A stretch of DNA of 64,000 nt from Lytechinus variegatus (Eukaryota > Echinodermata > Echinoidea > Temnopleuroida > Toxopneustidae). Shown here piece by piece: positions 1 to 12,700 of this stretch. Each line of letters begins with the position of its first letter. Position 1 is the first letter of the stretch. The notes under the pieces were generated by a model that was not told the origin of the DNA, made no database searches, and worked only from the letters and a program-made list of their open reading frames with translations. The position numbers and the translations under genes are program-made. The stretch spans positions 13,019,736-13,083,735 of the forward strand of contig NC_054741.1 of the NCBI RefSeq assembly GCF_018143015.1, in the 5' to 3' direction.

Positions 1-710
1 GAAAAAAATACACGAGAGATTCTCAGAGTCAAAGACTTTGATAATTAAACTATTTAGGGATTAAATTCAATAAAAATTACATATAACATTATGATCCAAT
101 TGGAACTAAATAGAAATAGGAAAACCAGACAGGATTTTCAAATGTCTGGCTTTAATTTATGGGCCAAATAGTTTATATTATTGCATTTGTAATTGTTCTT
201 CCCTTAATATTTATTCACATCTCCTGCAATTCTTCTCTTCTCACCTTGAGAAGGGGCTATAATATAAACCAAGTGGTACAGAAGAGTTTAATAGTACAAA
301 TTGCAAATCAACAGAATACATAATTATAGGAAACAAAAGAACGCTTGGAAGCATTCAATAAACCTTTAATTTCTTTGCAAATATAGTGGTATGAAAGTTA
401 TGAAGAGTAGTGAAACAAATCATTTTCTTGTGGATTACAGAAAGACTACATTAAAATGCTGCATCCTGGGAATGAATCAAGGAATCAAGGAACAAAATAG
501 TCAAGGACCCTTGTGCATAATATCTTACAGTAACTATGCCATCCAATGAATAACTTGCATGGAATCCTTGATTCTGATTGGCTCTTGAGCATCATTACAT
601 GGTAGTTTCCATTGGATGGCAAAGTTACAAAAAAAAACTCTCATGCAACGGGGACAAGACCCTAAATTGGTGCTGTTCAAATGGTGTATTGGTGTTAGGA
701 TGATGACTAC
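1..710 (-). other. SNX16 3' UTR and downstream flank
   Basis: No other gene is seen here. A minus-strand AATAAA lies at 215-210, about 500 nt past the SNX16 stop, and is a possible polyadenylation signal. A short hairpin MITE occupies 530-628, so it would be within this UTR if that signal is used. Confidence 0.4.
530..628. mobile_element. Small MITE with about 19-bp inverted ends
   Basis: The left end at 530-548 (GTAACTATGCCATCCAATG) and the right end at 610-628 are inverted copies with one mismatch, about 60 bp apart. There is no coding capacity. It lies about 80 bp past the SNX16 stop codon. Confidence 0.6.
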
Positions 711-3700
711 TTACTCCAGTGGAAGCCCTGCATTTTCTAGTTCTTGTAATCTAGCTTTCAGTCTTGCTATCTCTTCATCCTTCTTCCTTAATAATCGATC
801 CCTCTCTGCTAGGTCTCTCCTCAGATTATATGCAACTTCTTCCCAAAGATTCTACCATGACCTAATAAAAAACAGCAATGAGAAAAAGAAAAAAAACACA
901 TGATTATGAGCACCAATTCTCTCTAAAAGCAAGATCATAGAACTGTTTAAAAGCGCTGGACTTCTCATACCAGAGAAATACTACTTCCCCATTGCAACAC
1001 AATAAATTATCACTTTTAAATTGAAAAGCATCTGCAATATGATAAGTTTCTTCCCAATCATCTCCAACTGTTTTATAATATCAATCATATTTGTCACATG
1101 TTTTACAGGTATGATCTCGCTCCAGTGGTTAGACCTTATCGCCTTCCACGGTAACTTCACCACATTAAGTGTACATGCAAGAAGGTTGTAACTACAACTG
1201 ATTATTCACCTTGCTTCCTGCCTTATGGCAGGCAACTCATGATAATGTCCTAGCTTGGAGATTCTACAGCACTGATGAATTAACTTAGGCTGGATTCAAG
1301 CGATGTTTGTACCGTCTATTTTGGATTTGTCATTAAATTTCATGCTCTTACATTAATTTACAAATCATGACAATCTAGAGATGATAATTGACGAATCAGA
1401 GTCCAATTACCATTTAAGTACATCTGTAGGCTTCAACAACAGATACATAAACAGTTTCTGGAGTCTATTTCATGATGAGTTGCCATATTAAAATTAAAAA
1501 GCAAATCCTATAAAAAAGAGGCTTCCAGAAATGGCAAAGATACAATAGTTTGAATGAAATCTTTATGAAACAGGCCTCAGGTGTCTGGCTAGTGAGTAGC
1601 AGAAGGGAAAAACTAAGATACTGTGAATTTTCCCCCACATGAATGTACAGCACCTCCCCTCCCCCCACCCTAGAACATTTATTGTATATACATAATAGAA
1701 TGAATGAATCTGTCTGTCGTCATGTAAGAAAAAATGTAAATGGAACAAAATTTTAATTCAGAATGCCGTAAGAGCTTTTACACGGGCTAATACCTCAATA
1801 GCTTTTTATATCATTTTCACAGGTTTACCGTATAGTGTTGTCAAAATCAAATAGTGATGATCTGTTTTTGCTTTAAAAATCATCAGTATTATCTATATTG
1901 TATTATATAAAAATGACAATGAATTGGATTGAACCGCAGGGTTGAATATAATTTTGATTACTGGTACTAAATATTGAAATGTAGAAAAAAATGGCTCTAT
2001 TTTTCCTGTAATATTGCATTAAACATCTGATTACCGATTTCCTTACATGACTAAGGACCCCTTGATGAGATCAAGCATATCATTCATGAATATCATCACT
2101 CCCTTGACATTTATAAAGAACTCTGTAGGAGATCAGAGGCTTATTTCAAGGGAAGATCAAAATGGATTATTTTATAGGGATATCGTCACTTTCCAATGAG
2201 CTTACCCTGGATATTAAAGCTCATAACCTGTCAAGAAGATTATTGTACATGATTTTTATTTAGACAATATTCTCTGTAACATAAAAACTGAGTGGCAGTA
2301 TGTGAAAGTTTGTAAAAATTTGAATGTATAGGAATGATAATATCGAAAGTGGTGATGAAAATGATTATGTATAGTGGCATCATGGTCTAGTGGTTTATGA
2401 CTCTCGTCTTTCGATCAGAGGGATGTGGGATCGAATCCCAGCCATGGTGTGTTTTCCTTCAGCAAGAAATTGACCCACATTGTGCTGCACTCAACCCAAG
2501 TGAGGTGAATGGGTACCCGTTAGGATTTATTTCCTTGAATGCTTTAGCGCTGAAATGGTGGCTCAGCTACAGCCGGGGTAATAATATGATACAAAGTATC
2601 AAGCACAGTAGAGTATTATAATTCACATGTACAAATAATGAATGTTCATGAGTGCAATGGACAGAATACTTCATGAGGTAAAAGATGAAATGATCCATTC
2701 AACGAGGCTACGCTTCATTGAATGGATCATTCATTTCACCTTTCACCGAATGAAGTATTCTGTCCATTGCATGAATAAGAATAACATTCATTATTTGGTT
2801 TATATGACACCTAAAAATTTATTCTTTTTCATATGAAATTTATGCCTATTTATGACTTTCGATGCATAATATGGTCATGCAGTACGTGCTTGGTCTGCTG
2901 ATATACGACATGCACGCTTCAAAACCAGAGTACAGTGATTTTGTGGTGACTGCTGTCTCGGTGCGTGCGTGCCATGGACAAAATCATATGGATCCAAAAT
3001 TGCACGATGAATGGATCCAAAATTGCACGATGAATAGATCCAAAATTACACGGTTGATGACGTCAATTGATATCAAACAACCAATCAAATGACAAGGATC
3101 TATCTAGGTGTCATATAAATGCATAGTACATACTGTATATGTAGCTGTGCTATATATGGACCACATTATTATTATTTTTTATTCAAGGAATCAATCATGC
3201 CAGATACTCCAGGTATTCAACAATGAAAAAACAATTCTCAATCCATTCACAAACCATCCTCCAAAGTGTTGATACAGAAACATTGGAAGATTAGCCAGTG
3301 TTTTGTAGTTAATTTGGAGGGCTAAAGTACACAATTTAAAAAAAAAATTATACTATGATAATATCTAAAAAAATCAAATGAGAATTTCAAAGACTATGAA
3401 TGTAAAAATTATGTACCTGTATTAGACAGCCAATTCCAATCAAAAACAATAAACACATAAAAAAATCAATGATTTTGGCTTCTTGGGCTTATCTCAGCAG
3501 GACAGAGGGAGGATCACGTCACAAGCCGACGAGTGCATTACAACTTTAATGACATCTCTGACGACATCTTGCTCACAATGCATGAAAACACAGCAGACCT
3601 GCACACATAATTTCTTCTGCGGCCATTGAGCAATAAACTGTCAGAACTGTTTGAGAGGGAACTAGAGTATAGATTCCTCCTAACGTGATTATACTATCAA

Positions 3701-6700
3701 TTGGCAAAAGCTAATTACACGTAGTATGTGTACGGTGACCTGGGACATGTTGATCAGTTTTGATCACATAGTTTAATGCTTCAGTAATGAAGAGACCCAT
3801 ATTACCAAAGGGCAGAACTTATTAAAACTTGAGAGACTGATCTGCTGAAAGAGAGGAGGAAAGATAGAAAGAGATAGAGAGTGAGGGGAAGAGTTTAAAG
3901 TGCAGAGAGAGGAAGGGGTTCGTAGTGGTAGGGAGAGAGAGAGAGAGAAGAAAAACTAAAATGATTTCCTCAGACTTAGTTCTAATAGAATACAGTAATA
4001 TGTGCAAGTAATAAGTCCCTAAATTTTTAAATACTGAGAGAAAGAGGAAACTGATTATGAAATCAATGGAAGAAAAGGGCCCTTTTGTTTAAAAGCATTC
4101 ATTTTCAGCCTGAACTATGAAATGGGTGTTTACTTCAATAAGATAATGTCACACAAAGGTCAGTCATTTGCTAATATATTAACAGTTCATGGCTTTCAAA
4201 GAAATGTATTTAAAATACCAGAGATTTTGGTGGAGAATGTTCGTATTGTTGCTCTCCAACAAAGTGTATCCCCGTTTACAAATGAGTGCTTTCTGTAATT
4301 AAATTTTGCAGATGGATCAATTGTCAGATCAGATGATAATGTAGTTTCAATTAATCATGTGTTAATGATCTAGGTTAAGCAAAAGTGAGAATTTCTATTT
4401 GGACATGACAGTCTAAAATTGAACATTTTGCCCTTTATCATCATGACGGAAATAAGATTAAATGGCAGTTAAACCAAGTACATGTACATGTAAGTACGAG
4501 ACCAAGTGATGCTGGACCAAACAGTAATTAGACTAAATATTTAGTAGCCTGCAGAAGTTAAGTCATGACAGTGAAGACAATCTCAGATTTAGACCATCTT
4601 CTAGTACACCAAGTGGATACAAACTGCTACATTGTAAATCTTCCTTATTCCCAGTGTACCCAACCCCCTCAATTATTTGCTAGTACATACATATCATTAA
4701 CACTTAAAAGAGAAGTGTCATAAAGCAAAAGGGTATCAGAGAGTGACAGAGAGACAGAAAGAGAAGGAAAAAGCAAAAACAACGATAAATCTCCATAAGA
4801 TTACACTTCACACCCAGCCTATACCTTATTACTCGATCAGGCTACCCATTCATCTCTTCACCTCTCTCACATCCCTCATGCTACTCCAATTGCCATCAAA
4901 GATTTTCTCATGCAATATAGAATCTGTGGAAGTCATCAGGATACCACAGGCATATGATAGGAAGCGGGATCCTAGCAGGGTTTTAGAGGATGCTGAAAGC
5001 CTTAACACATCTACAAACTAGATGGAAGTGTTACGCCCAGATCTAAATCCAGATAACGGGAGTCAGGTTTCACGAGGCATCTTGTCAGTGACTTTCACTG
5101 ACAAATCCTGCTATCAGCCAATCAGATTCAAGGATTTCAATAGCTTATAACAACTGTTGGTAAAATATTACTGTCAAAACTGTGATGAAATGCTCTATAG
5201 ATCCAAAGCTAGAATACAGACTAGGTGGAATAAAGCTAGGATGACTAAAAATAGATGAATTTCATGAGATGTAATAAAAGAAGGACTTAGCCCAGAGGAG
5301 ATCATGATAGATCTATATGTTTAATATCTTTGAGAGTACCTCATGATAAAGTCTACCATTAATTAGTTTTATCTGTCATCTGACTGAATGTAATAAAACA
5401 TGTACATGTATATGAGTTTCGTAAATATGACAAAAGAATGAAATGCATTCGTAGATGCTCTTTAAGAATTTTAAATCATCATGTTATCATACCATTAATA
5501 TTTTCATTCTACTTTTCTTTCCTCCATTTGTTTTTCAGTAAATTTAAGATTTATTTGCAACCAGAAAACTTCAATAATCCCTGGGCCATGGATATGACAC
5601 CATAGAAACGTAATTGAGACCTCTGTTTTGTTCAAAAGTTTTACTATTAAACCATGGTCCCAAAGAATAATCTTTCAAAATACAACTTCCTTCAATATTA
5701 AATGTTTGCATTTAAAACTGATGAAAAATCACTTCCCCTGATGCTTGAATTATAAAAGTCTTTGACCCCATTTACATTTTACACATGGTCCAGTTTCGAG
5801 TCGGCTTCACACCGGCATCAAGCCACCTCAAACAAATCACGAAAGTGTGTTTACACATAGCAGAAAAGTCGGTTTGAGGCGGCCTCTAAGGCGGCTTCAC
5901 AACCCCCCTCTTACACAAACGTACGACCGGCTGCAGGGCCACTTGAAAGCGCGCAATACCAAGATCAATACAACAGAGCTAGATCATGACGTATCCTAAT
6001 TATTGCGCAAGCCAATGATCATGTGGCTCCCGAAAGCTGACCTCAGTCTACTTTGTGTTTGCATATACAAAAAGTGGCTACACGCCGCCTCAAAGGTCAC
6101 CTCAAACCACCTCCAGAGGTGGACCAAATTGGGGTGGCTTCAAGGCTGCGTCAGTCCACTTGTGTATTAACACATACGTTCAAGGCAGCGTGAGGCCGGC
6201 CTCATGCCGCCTTCACTCGTTAGTGTACAATGTAAATGTGGTCTTTGAAAACCATGTTCCTAGGTCAAGTTCTATGGCATCGACTGAACACAGCTAAATG
6301 TAAAGAGAGGGGAATGAGAGGGTAGATGAAACATACCTTGAATGAAAAAAGTTGGGGGAAATACAGAAATAGGAATGTCAATGACTCACCATTGGCATTG
6401 GGGAAGCCTTTACTGTTGAATGGAATTAACAAATAAAGATCAAGCAAAGGTAGATGATCGGTGAGGTAAGGTTGATACATGATTGATTTTCAAAGTCAAG
6501 TTTACCTCAATAAAACGTTGATGTGAATAAAAAGACAGAAAAATCAAATAAGTAGAATGCTTAAAATTTCCTCAAGATAGGATGTAAAATATCAAATTAA
6601 GTTTTGATATTTCTAAGTTTCACTTTGTAATATTTTCACAAAAATTGGAAATCATACTGGTCATTATTCAATAAGAGACCTGACATCAAACCCCTCATTC

Positions 6701-9700
6701 TAATATTTGTTCATCATAATTCATAACATAACATATAAAAAATGGTGTGTGAAGTCATCAGTCCTCTTATTCGCATATCACCTTTGTTGGGGATATACAA
6801 CTGTTTTGTGAAAATAATTGAAAATTGACAATTTCACAGCTTTTTTCTAAAATTTTCAGCGGTTAACTGATTTGAATTTTCTGTTTTTGTTTGGTATAAA
6901 TTCTTGTTTGGGTGGATTTGACCTATAAGAAAGGGGGGTATAGGAAGCAACTTACCCTGCTCTCTTCCAGACTGTCATGAGGTCCGGGTGGATCATTCAG
7001 ACACAGGAACTCTTTGACTGGTGCACTGTAATACAAGATATATAGAATAAAGGTCAGATGTGACAAAGTGAACATAGTGGACATCACAGGGAAGTTTGGG
7101 ATTGAAGTGTGGGTTAGTGTACAGTTGGACAGGAGAAAAATGCAAAACCCTTAAATCATGGTCATCAATCAGTGTAAGCAACTCCCCCCCCCCCCCCCGA
7201 AAATGGAATGGAAATAAAAGAAACCGTGCATTCTTTGTCATCAATAAGAAAAGCAAGGGGGGCAGTGGCCAAAGGAATTAGACCTATACATATCAAAAAT
7301 ATATCACAGCTTTGAAGAGCTCTATAGGCTACTATCAATGAGAAGCCTTGGCTCAATGGCTGATGATGTGCCACCCTCTCTGGATCTACCAGTGCATTTT
7401 AGGGAACTATAAATATAAATAATACGAGATTGGTCTTCCTGATAATTCAAGGCACAAGCATTCATCAACCCTGTGACTCAAACATTCTAACAGGCCTGTC
7501 AAGAAGTAATAATGTCATCGGTTTTCTATAGTTATACTATAGAAATGCATTCAAATAATTGAAATACCATTTGCCCATGCACTTGAAATTGTGATTTCAA
7601 GTGCAGTGACTGAAGCCAATGCAGCTATGCTTCAAAGACTGGGTGAATAAGAAAGAAAAGTTCAATTTTCAAAACAATTTCCCCCAGGGCTGACTTTGAT
7701 GATAATTCTGTTACTTTCTGTAATTATTCTGGCATGATTTATTAGGCCTGCATGTTTGTGAACTGCAATACATGTAGGTAATACCTAAAGTGTCATTACA
7801 TTCATTGTAGAATACTTATTCACTTTTTCTGTTCTTAGCATAAAGGTGTAAAGGACTACCAGCATGTTGTATAGAATATGCAAAAAAAAACATATTATTT
7901 GAATAAGTTACATGTACTCCTTTGAATATTGGATAAGTTTAGAATTACATGTACCAGTATGTTGCATAGTGTGAGGAATATTTCTAGGGCTACGGTAGTA
8001 AGATTAGAATAAGAAGACATTATCGACTACTGAAATGTGTTAGGAGTTTTGAAACTTTCAGGGAAATTATGTTTAAAATACTGCCCTATATTTTCTTGGT
8101 AGACTACATGTAGGAATAATGTTGTAAGTTAGAGCAATTACGGGATCGGAGTTCGGTTCGGAAGTTTTGCTCCTAAAATCGGAATCGGTTCGGATATCGG
8201 ATCGGAAGATATTCAAAAACAAAAAAATACATTAAAATTTGTATGTGGCCGGCGCGTGGACAAATGCGGCACGCTACACTGATGGCAGAATTTGTTTTGA
8301 TCTCCGACAAAAGCGGAGGAAGAAGATGATGATTTGTTTTGATCTCCGACATAATCGGAGGAAGGACAATAAGATAATGACGTTCCAGCGCGCGACACTA
8401 CCGCCGATCAACGATAGGCGTCTTCTCTACAACATCGTGGTGATGGCGGAGGTAATCGTAAACTCTTAAAGGTCGCATGACCTCCCGAAAAAGACGCATT
8501 ATTATCCAGAGTTGTTTACCATGATATTCACCTTCTCTACAACATCGTAGTGATGGCGGAGGTAATCGTAATCTCATAAAGGTCGCATGACCTCCCGAAA
8601 AAGACGCATTATTATCAAGAGTTGTTTACCGTGATATTCACCTTCTCTACAACATCGTAGTGATGGCGGAGGTAATGTAAACTCTTAAAGGTCGCATGAC
8701 CTCCCGAAAAAGACGCATTATTATCCAGAGTGGTTAACCATGATATTCACCTTCTCTACAACATCGTAGTGATGGCGGAGGTAATCGTAAACTCTTAAAG
8801 GTCGCATGACCTCCCGAAAAAGACGCATTATTATCCAGAGTGGTTAACCATGATATTCACCTTCTCTACAACATCGTAGTGATGGCGGAGGTAATCGTAA
8901 ACTCTTAAAGGTCGCATGACCTCCCGAAAAAGACGCATTATTATCCAGAGTTGTTTACCATGATATTCACCTTCTCTACAACATCGTAGTGATGGCGGAG
9001 GTAATCGTAATCTCATAAAGGTCGCATGACCTCCCGAAAAAGACGCATTATTATCAAGAGTTGTTTACCATGATATTCACCTTCTCTACAACATCGAAGT
9101 GATGGCGGAGGTAATCGTAAACTCTTAAAGGTCGCATGACCTCCCGAAAAAGACGCATTATTATCCAGAGTTGTTTACCATGATATTCACCTTCTCTACA
9201 ACATCGTAGTGATGGCGGAGGTAATCGTAAACTCTTAAAGGTCGCATGACCTCCCGAAAAAGACGCATTATTATCCAGAGTGGTTAACCATGATATTCAC
9301 CTTCTCTACAACATCGTAGTGATGGCGGAGGTAATCGTAAACTCTTAAAGGTCGCATGACCTCCCGAAAAAGACGCATTATTATCCAGAGTTGTTTACCA
9401 TGATATTCACCTTCTCTACAACATCGTAGTGATGGCGGAGGTAATCGTAAACTCTTAAAGGTCGCATGACCTCCCGAAAAAGACGCATTATTATCCAGAG
9501 TGGTTAACCATGATATTCACCTTCTCTACAACATCGTAGTGATGGCGGAGGTAATCGTAAACTCTTAAAGGTCGCATGACCTCCCGAAAAAGACGCATTA
9601 TTATCCAGAGTGGTTAACCATGATATTCACCTTCTCTACAACATCGTAGTGATGGCGGAGGTAATCGTAAACTCATAAAGGTCGCATGACCTCCCGAAAA

Positions 9701-12700
9701 AGACGCATTATTATCCAGAGTGGTTAACCATGATATTCACCTTCTCTACAACATCGTAGTAGTGATGGCGGAGGTAATCGTAAACTCTTAAAGGTCGCAT
9801 GACCTCCCGAAAAAGACGCATTATTATCCAGAGTGGTTAACCATGATATTCACCTTCTCTACAACATCGTAGTGATGGCGGAGGTAATCGTAAACTCTTA
9901 AAGGTCGCATGACCTCCCGAAAAAGACGCATTATTATCCAGAGTTGTTTACCATGATATTCACCTTCTCTACAACATCGTAGTGATGGCGGAGGTAATCG
10001 TAATCTCATAAAGGTCGCATGACCTCCCGAAAAAGATGCATTATTATCAAGAGTTGTTTACCATGATATTCACCTTCTCTACAACATCGAAGTGATGGCG
10101 GAGGTAATCGTAAACTCTTAAAGGTCGCATGACCTCCCGAAAAAGACGCATTATTATCAAGAGTTGTTTACCGTGATATTCACCTTCTCTACAACATCGT
10201 AGTGATGGCGGAGGTAATCGTAATCTCATAAAGGTCGCATGACCTCCCGAAAAAGACGCATTATTGTCCAGAGTTGTTTACCATGATATTCACCTTCTCT
10301 ACAACATCGTAGTGATGGCGGAGGTAATCGTAAACTCTTAAAGGTCGCTTGACCTCCGAAAAAGACGCATTATTATCCAGAGTTGTTTACCATGATATTC
10401 ACCTTCTCTACAACATCGTAGTGATAGCGGAGGTAATCGTAAACTCTTAGAGGACGTATAGTCAGATAGTCGTAAATATTACCGCGCATGTCAGCGTGTT
10501 CAACTAAATCTTAATTGCCTCCGCTTAAGGTCGTCTTTTCGTTGTTTTTCTTCCTCCATTTTTTGTCGGAGATCAAAACAAATTATCATCAATTATCATC
10601 ATCATCGTTTTGTTCTTCCCCGATTATGTCAGAGATCAAAACAAATCATAATTTTCTTCCCCTTTATCTTCTTTTCCTTCCACCGCTTTTGTCTGAGATC
10701 AAAACAAATCACCAGCGCATTTTGACGGCAAACATGTCGCCATGTGTTTTTTTTGTCTTGTTATGTTTTGGTTTTTCCGATCCGATTTTTTCCCCACTGG
10801 TCAAAAATCGGAGTTCGGAAAAATGTAGAAAAAAGGGGAAAATCGGATCGGATCGGGAATTGGAATAAAAATCGGTTACGGCATTATGTAGGAATATTAC
10901 AAAAATTCATTGTAAATATAAAAGGGCAATTGAGTTGGAGAAGAACACGAAGTAGACAAGTCAAGATCACAAGTTGAATAATCATGTACATGTAGAGGCC
11001 TACCAATGTAGTCAAGCAGCTCTGTTGACTACAGATATTAAAAACCTTTTGATTTCACTTGATGTTTATGGCCATAGAGTATCAGATTGTGAAATTCATG
11101 GGCACATTTTCAATAAATATAATTCATTTAAAAAAAAAACGCTTTTAATAACCCAGATAATCTATTTCAGATGTCCAGATTATCAAAAAATCCTATTTAA
11201 CCAATTTTAAATACTGTTTGAAAATAACATGCATTACATTACATGTACAACTGTAGGTTCCCTCTAGATAGTATATGTAGGCCTACAGAGTGCATGTATG
11301 AACTCACCAACATCCAACAGAGTAATTCATTATGCATGCAATGTCTGAGACAAGGAAATTTGACAGGATGTCAAATAGATATCCATTACAAAGAATATCA
11401 ATCTTAACTGAACATCAGCCAAGATGTTTCTTTCATTCTAGTATGGCTACATTCACAAAATGCTTTATAAAAACTAAAAATATAGTTTTGAAAGATGCTA
11501 GCTCAACACCAATTTTCTTTAACACAGGTAAAAAAAAATGTTTATTTCAAAGAACATTTTAATGTAACTACAGTCAGAAATCTTCCAACCAGTTCTTTTA
11601 TTTCATAAATTCACAGTACAGTTGATTTTCTGTTATAAACAAGCTAAAGAAAGAACAGCCTTTTATCCTCCACCAATTGAAGTCAGTCAACAAAAAAATG
11701 AAAGAAAAAGAAAATGAAAAGAATTTATTCCCAGTATGGCTGTATAAAAGATGACTTGATAATCTTAGAGCGACTGCCAAATTTCTAATTTCATTCTCAG
11801 TTGCATATATCCCATCTTCATTAGTAAACCACTGATAGGTCATAGCCTCACCATACAGTGAATTATGCATAACAGTCAGGCCTACATCATATACTGTACA
11901 TGTAATATTATAACAAAAGTGAGTACATGTACACCCTGACAAACAATGATAATGAATATTAAGGGGCAAGTCCCACTTAACAAAAAGTTGGCTTGAATGA
12001 GAGAAAAGAGAGAAATCGAAGAAGCTTTTAATATCACTGACAATTTCATGAAAATCTGATGTACAATGTAAGAGAGTTATGACATTTGAAATTTCAAATT
12101 TTTCACATAACAGTTACGTGTATATGCACATCTTGTTGGTATGGAAACGAGGAAACTGACAATGTTTCCCACCTCACTGTTTCTTTTTTTTACTAGTTTG
12201 TATGAAATATTTTATTTTGATCTCATTGTTACATGAAACAAGTTCTAATGTGATTACATGTAGATGAAGAGTCTTCTCATTGTCAAAACTTTACATAATT
12301 AGTGTACGAATGACAGACAATTTGTAAGCAAAGTTTTAAAATATCACAACTCTCTAATATCACAACTGATTTTTATGAAATATTCAGCATTATGCTCTTT
12401 TTATTTTTTTTTCTCCTCTATTGAATTTGAAATAAAATCTTTATAAGGTGGACATGCCCTTTAAAGCTTTTTTATACAGCTTCCTTTCATGGAAAGCTGT
12501 AAAAGAGATATCTTGCCATTTCTTCTATAATTTTTGTCGAAGATCTACACTGAAAAGTTAATGTTTTAGTGAGGGGTATGCCCCCTTGTGATGCATACTG
12601 TAACCACTTCAACCACTGTTTATGAATATTTCAACCTTCAGGTTTTGATATTCACATCACCCCAAAATGACTTTCAAATGACTTGCTGCATACATGTAGC

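Larger units (their letters stand above)
852..6955 (-). other. SNX16 intron 4
   Basis: Non-coding stretch between SNX16 exons 4 and 5. It holds a tRNA-derived SINE, a palindromic MITE, a 22-bp triplication, a purine-rich stretch at about 3830-3960, a perfect small hairpin at 5082-5104 and a GC-rich MITE at 5765-6242. About 6690-6930 is a diverged piece of the GGTGGACTTGTCC repeat family. The remainder is AT-rich with nothing recognised. Confidence 0.8.

Noticed and set aside
616..903. Plus-strand 95-residue ORF
   Set aside because: Antisense shadow of the SNX16 last exon.
2373..2445. Functional tRNA gene
   Set aside because: A and B boxes are present, but the extended body and tail recur at 48905, so it is a SINE head.
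6396..6418. Possible SNX16 microexon (acceptor-like AACAG, donor GTGAGT)
   Set aside because: The phase-0 exons on either side join in frame and match the family. This segment would start with TAA in that phase.
8831..10229. Near-identical 60-61-residue minus-strand ORFs
   Set aside because: They are translations of the 110-bp satellite. The unit length is not a multiple of three and the frame always ends in stops.
8421..10450. Regular array resembling CRISPR
   Set aside because: Head-to-tail 110-bp units have no unique spacers, and the genome is eukaryotic.
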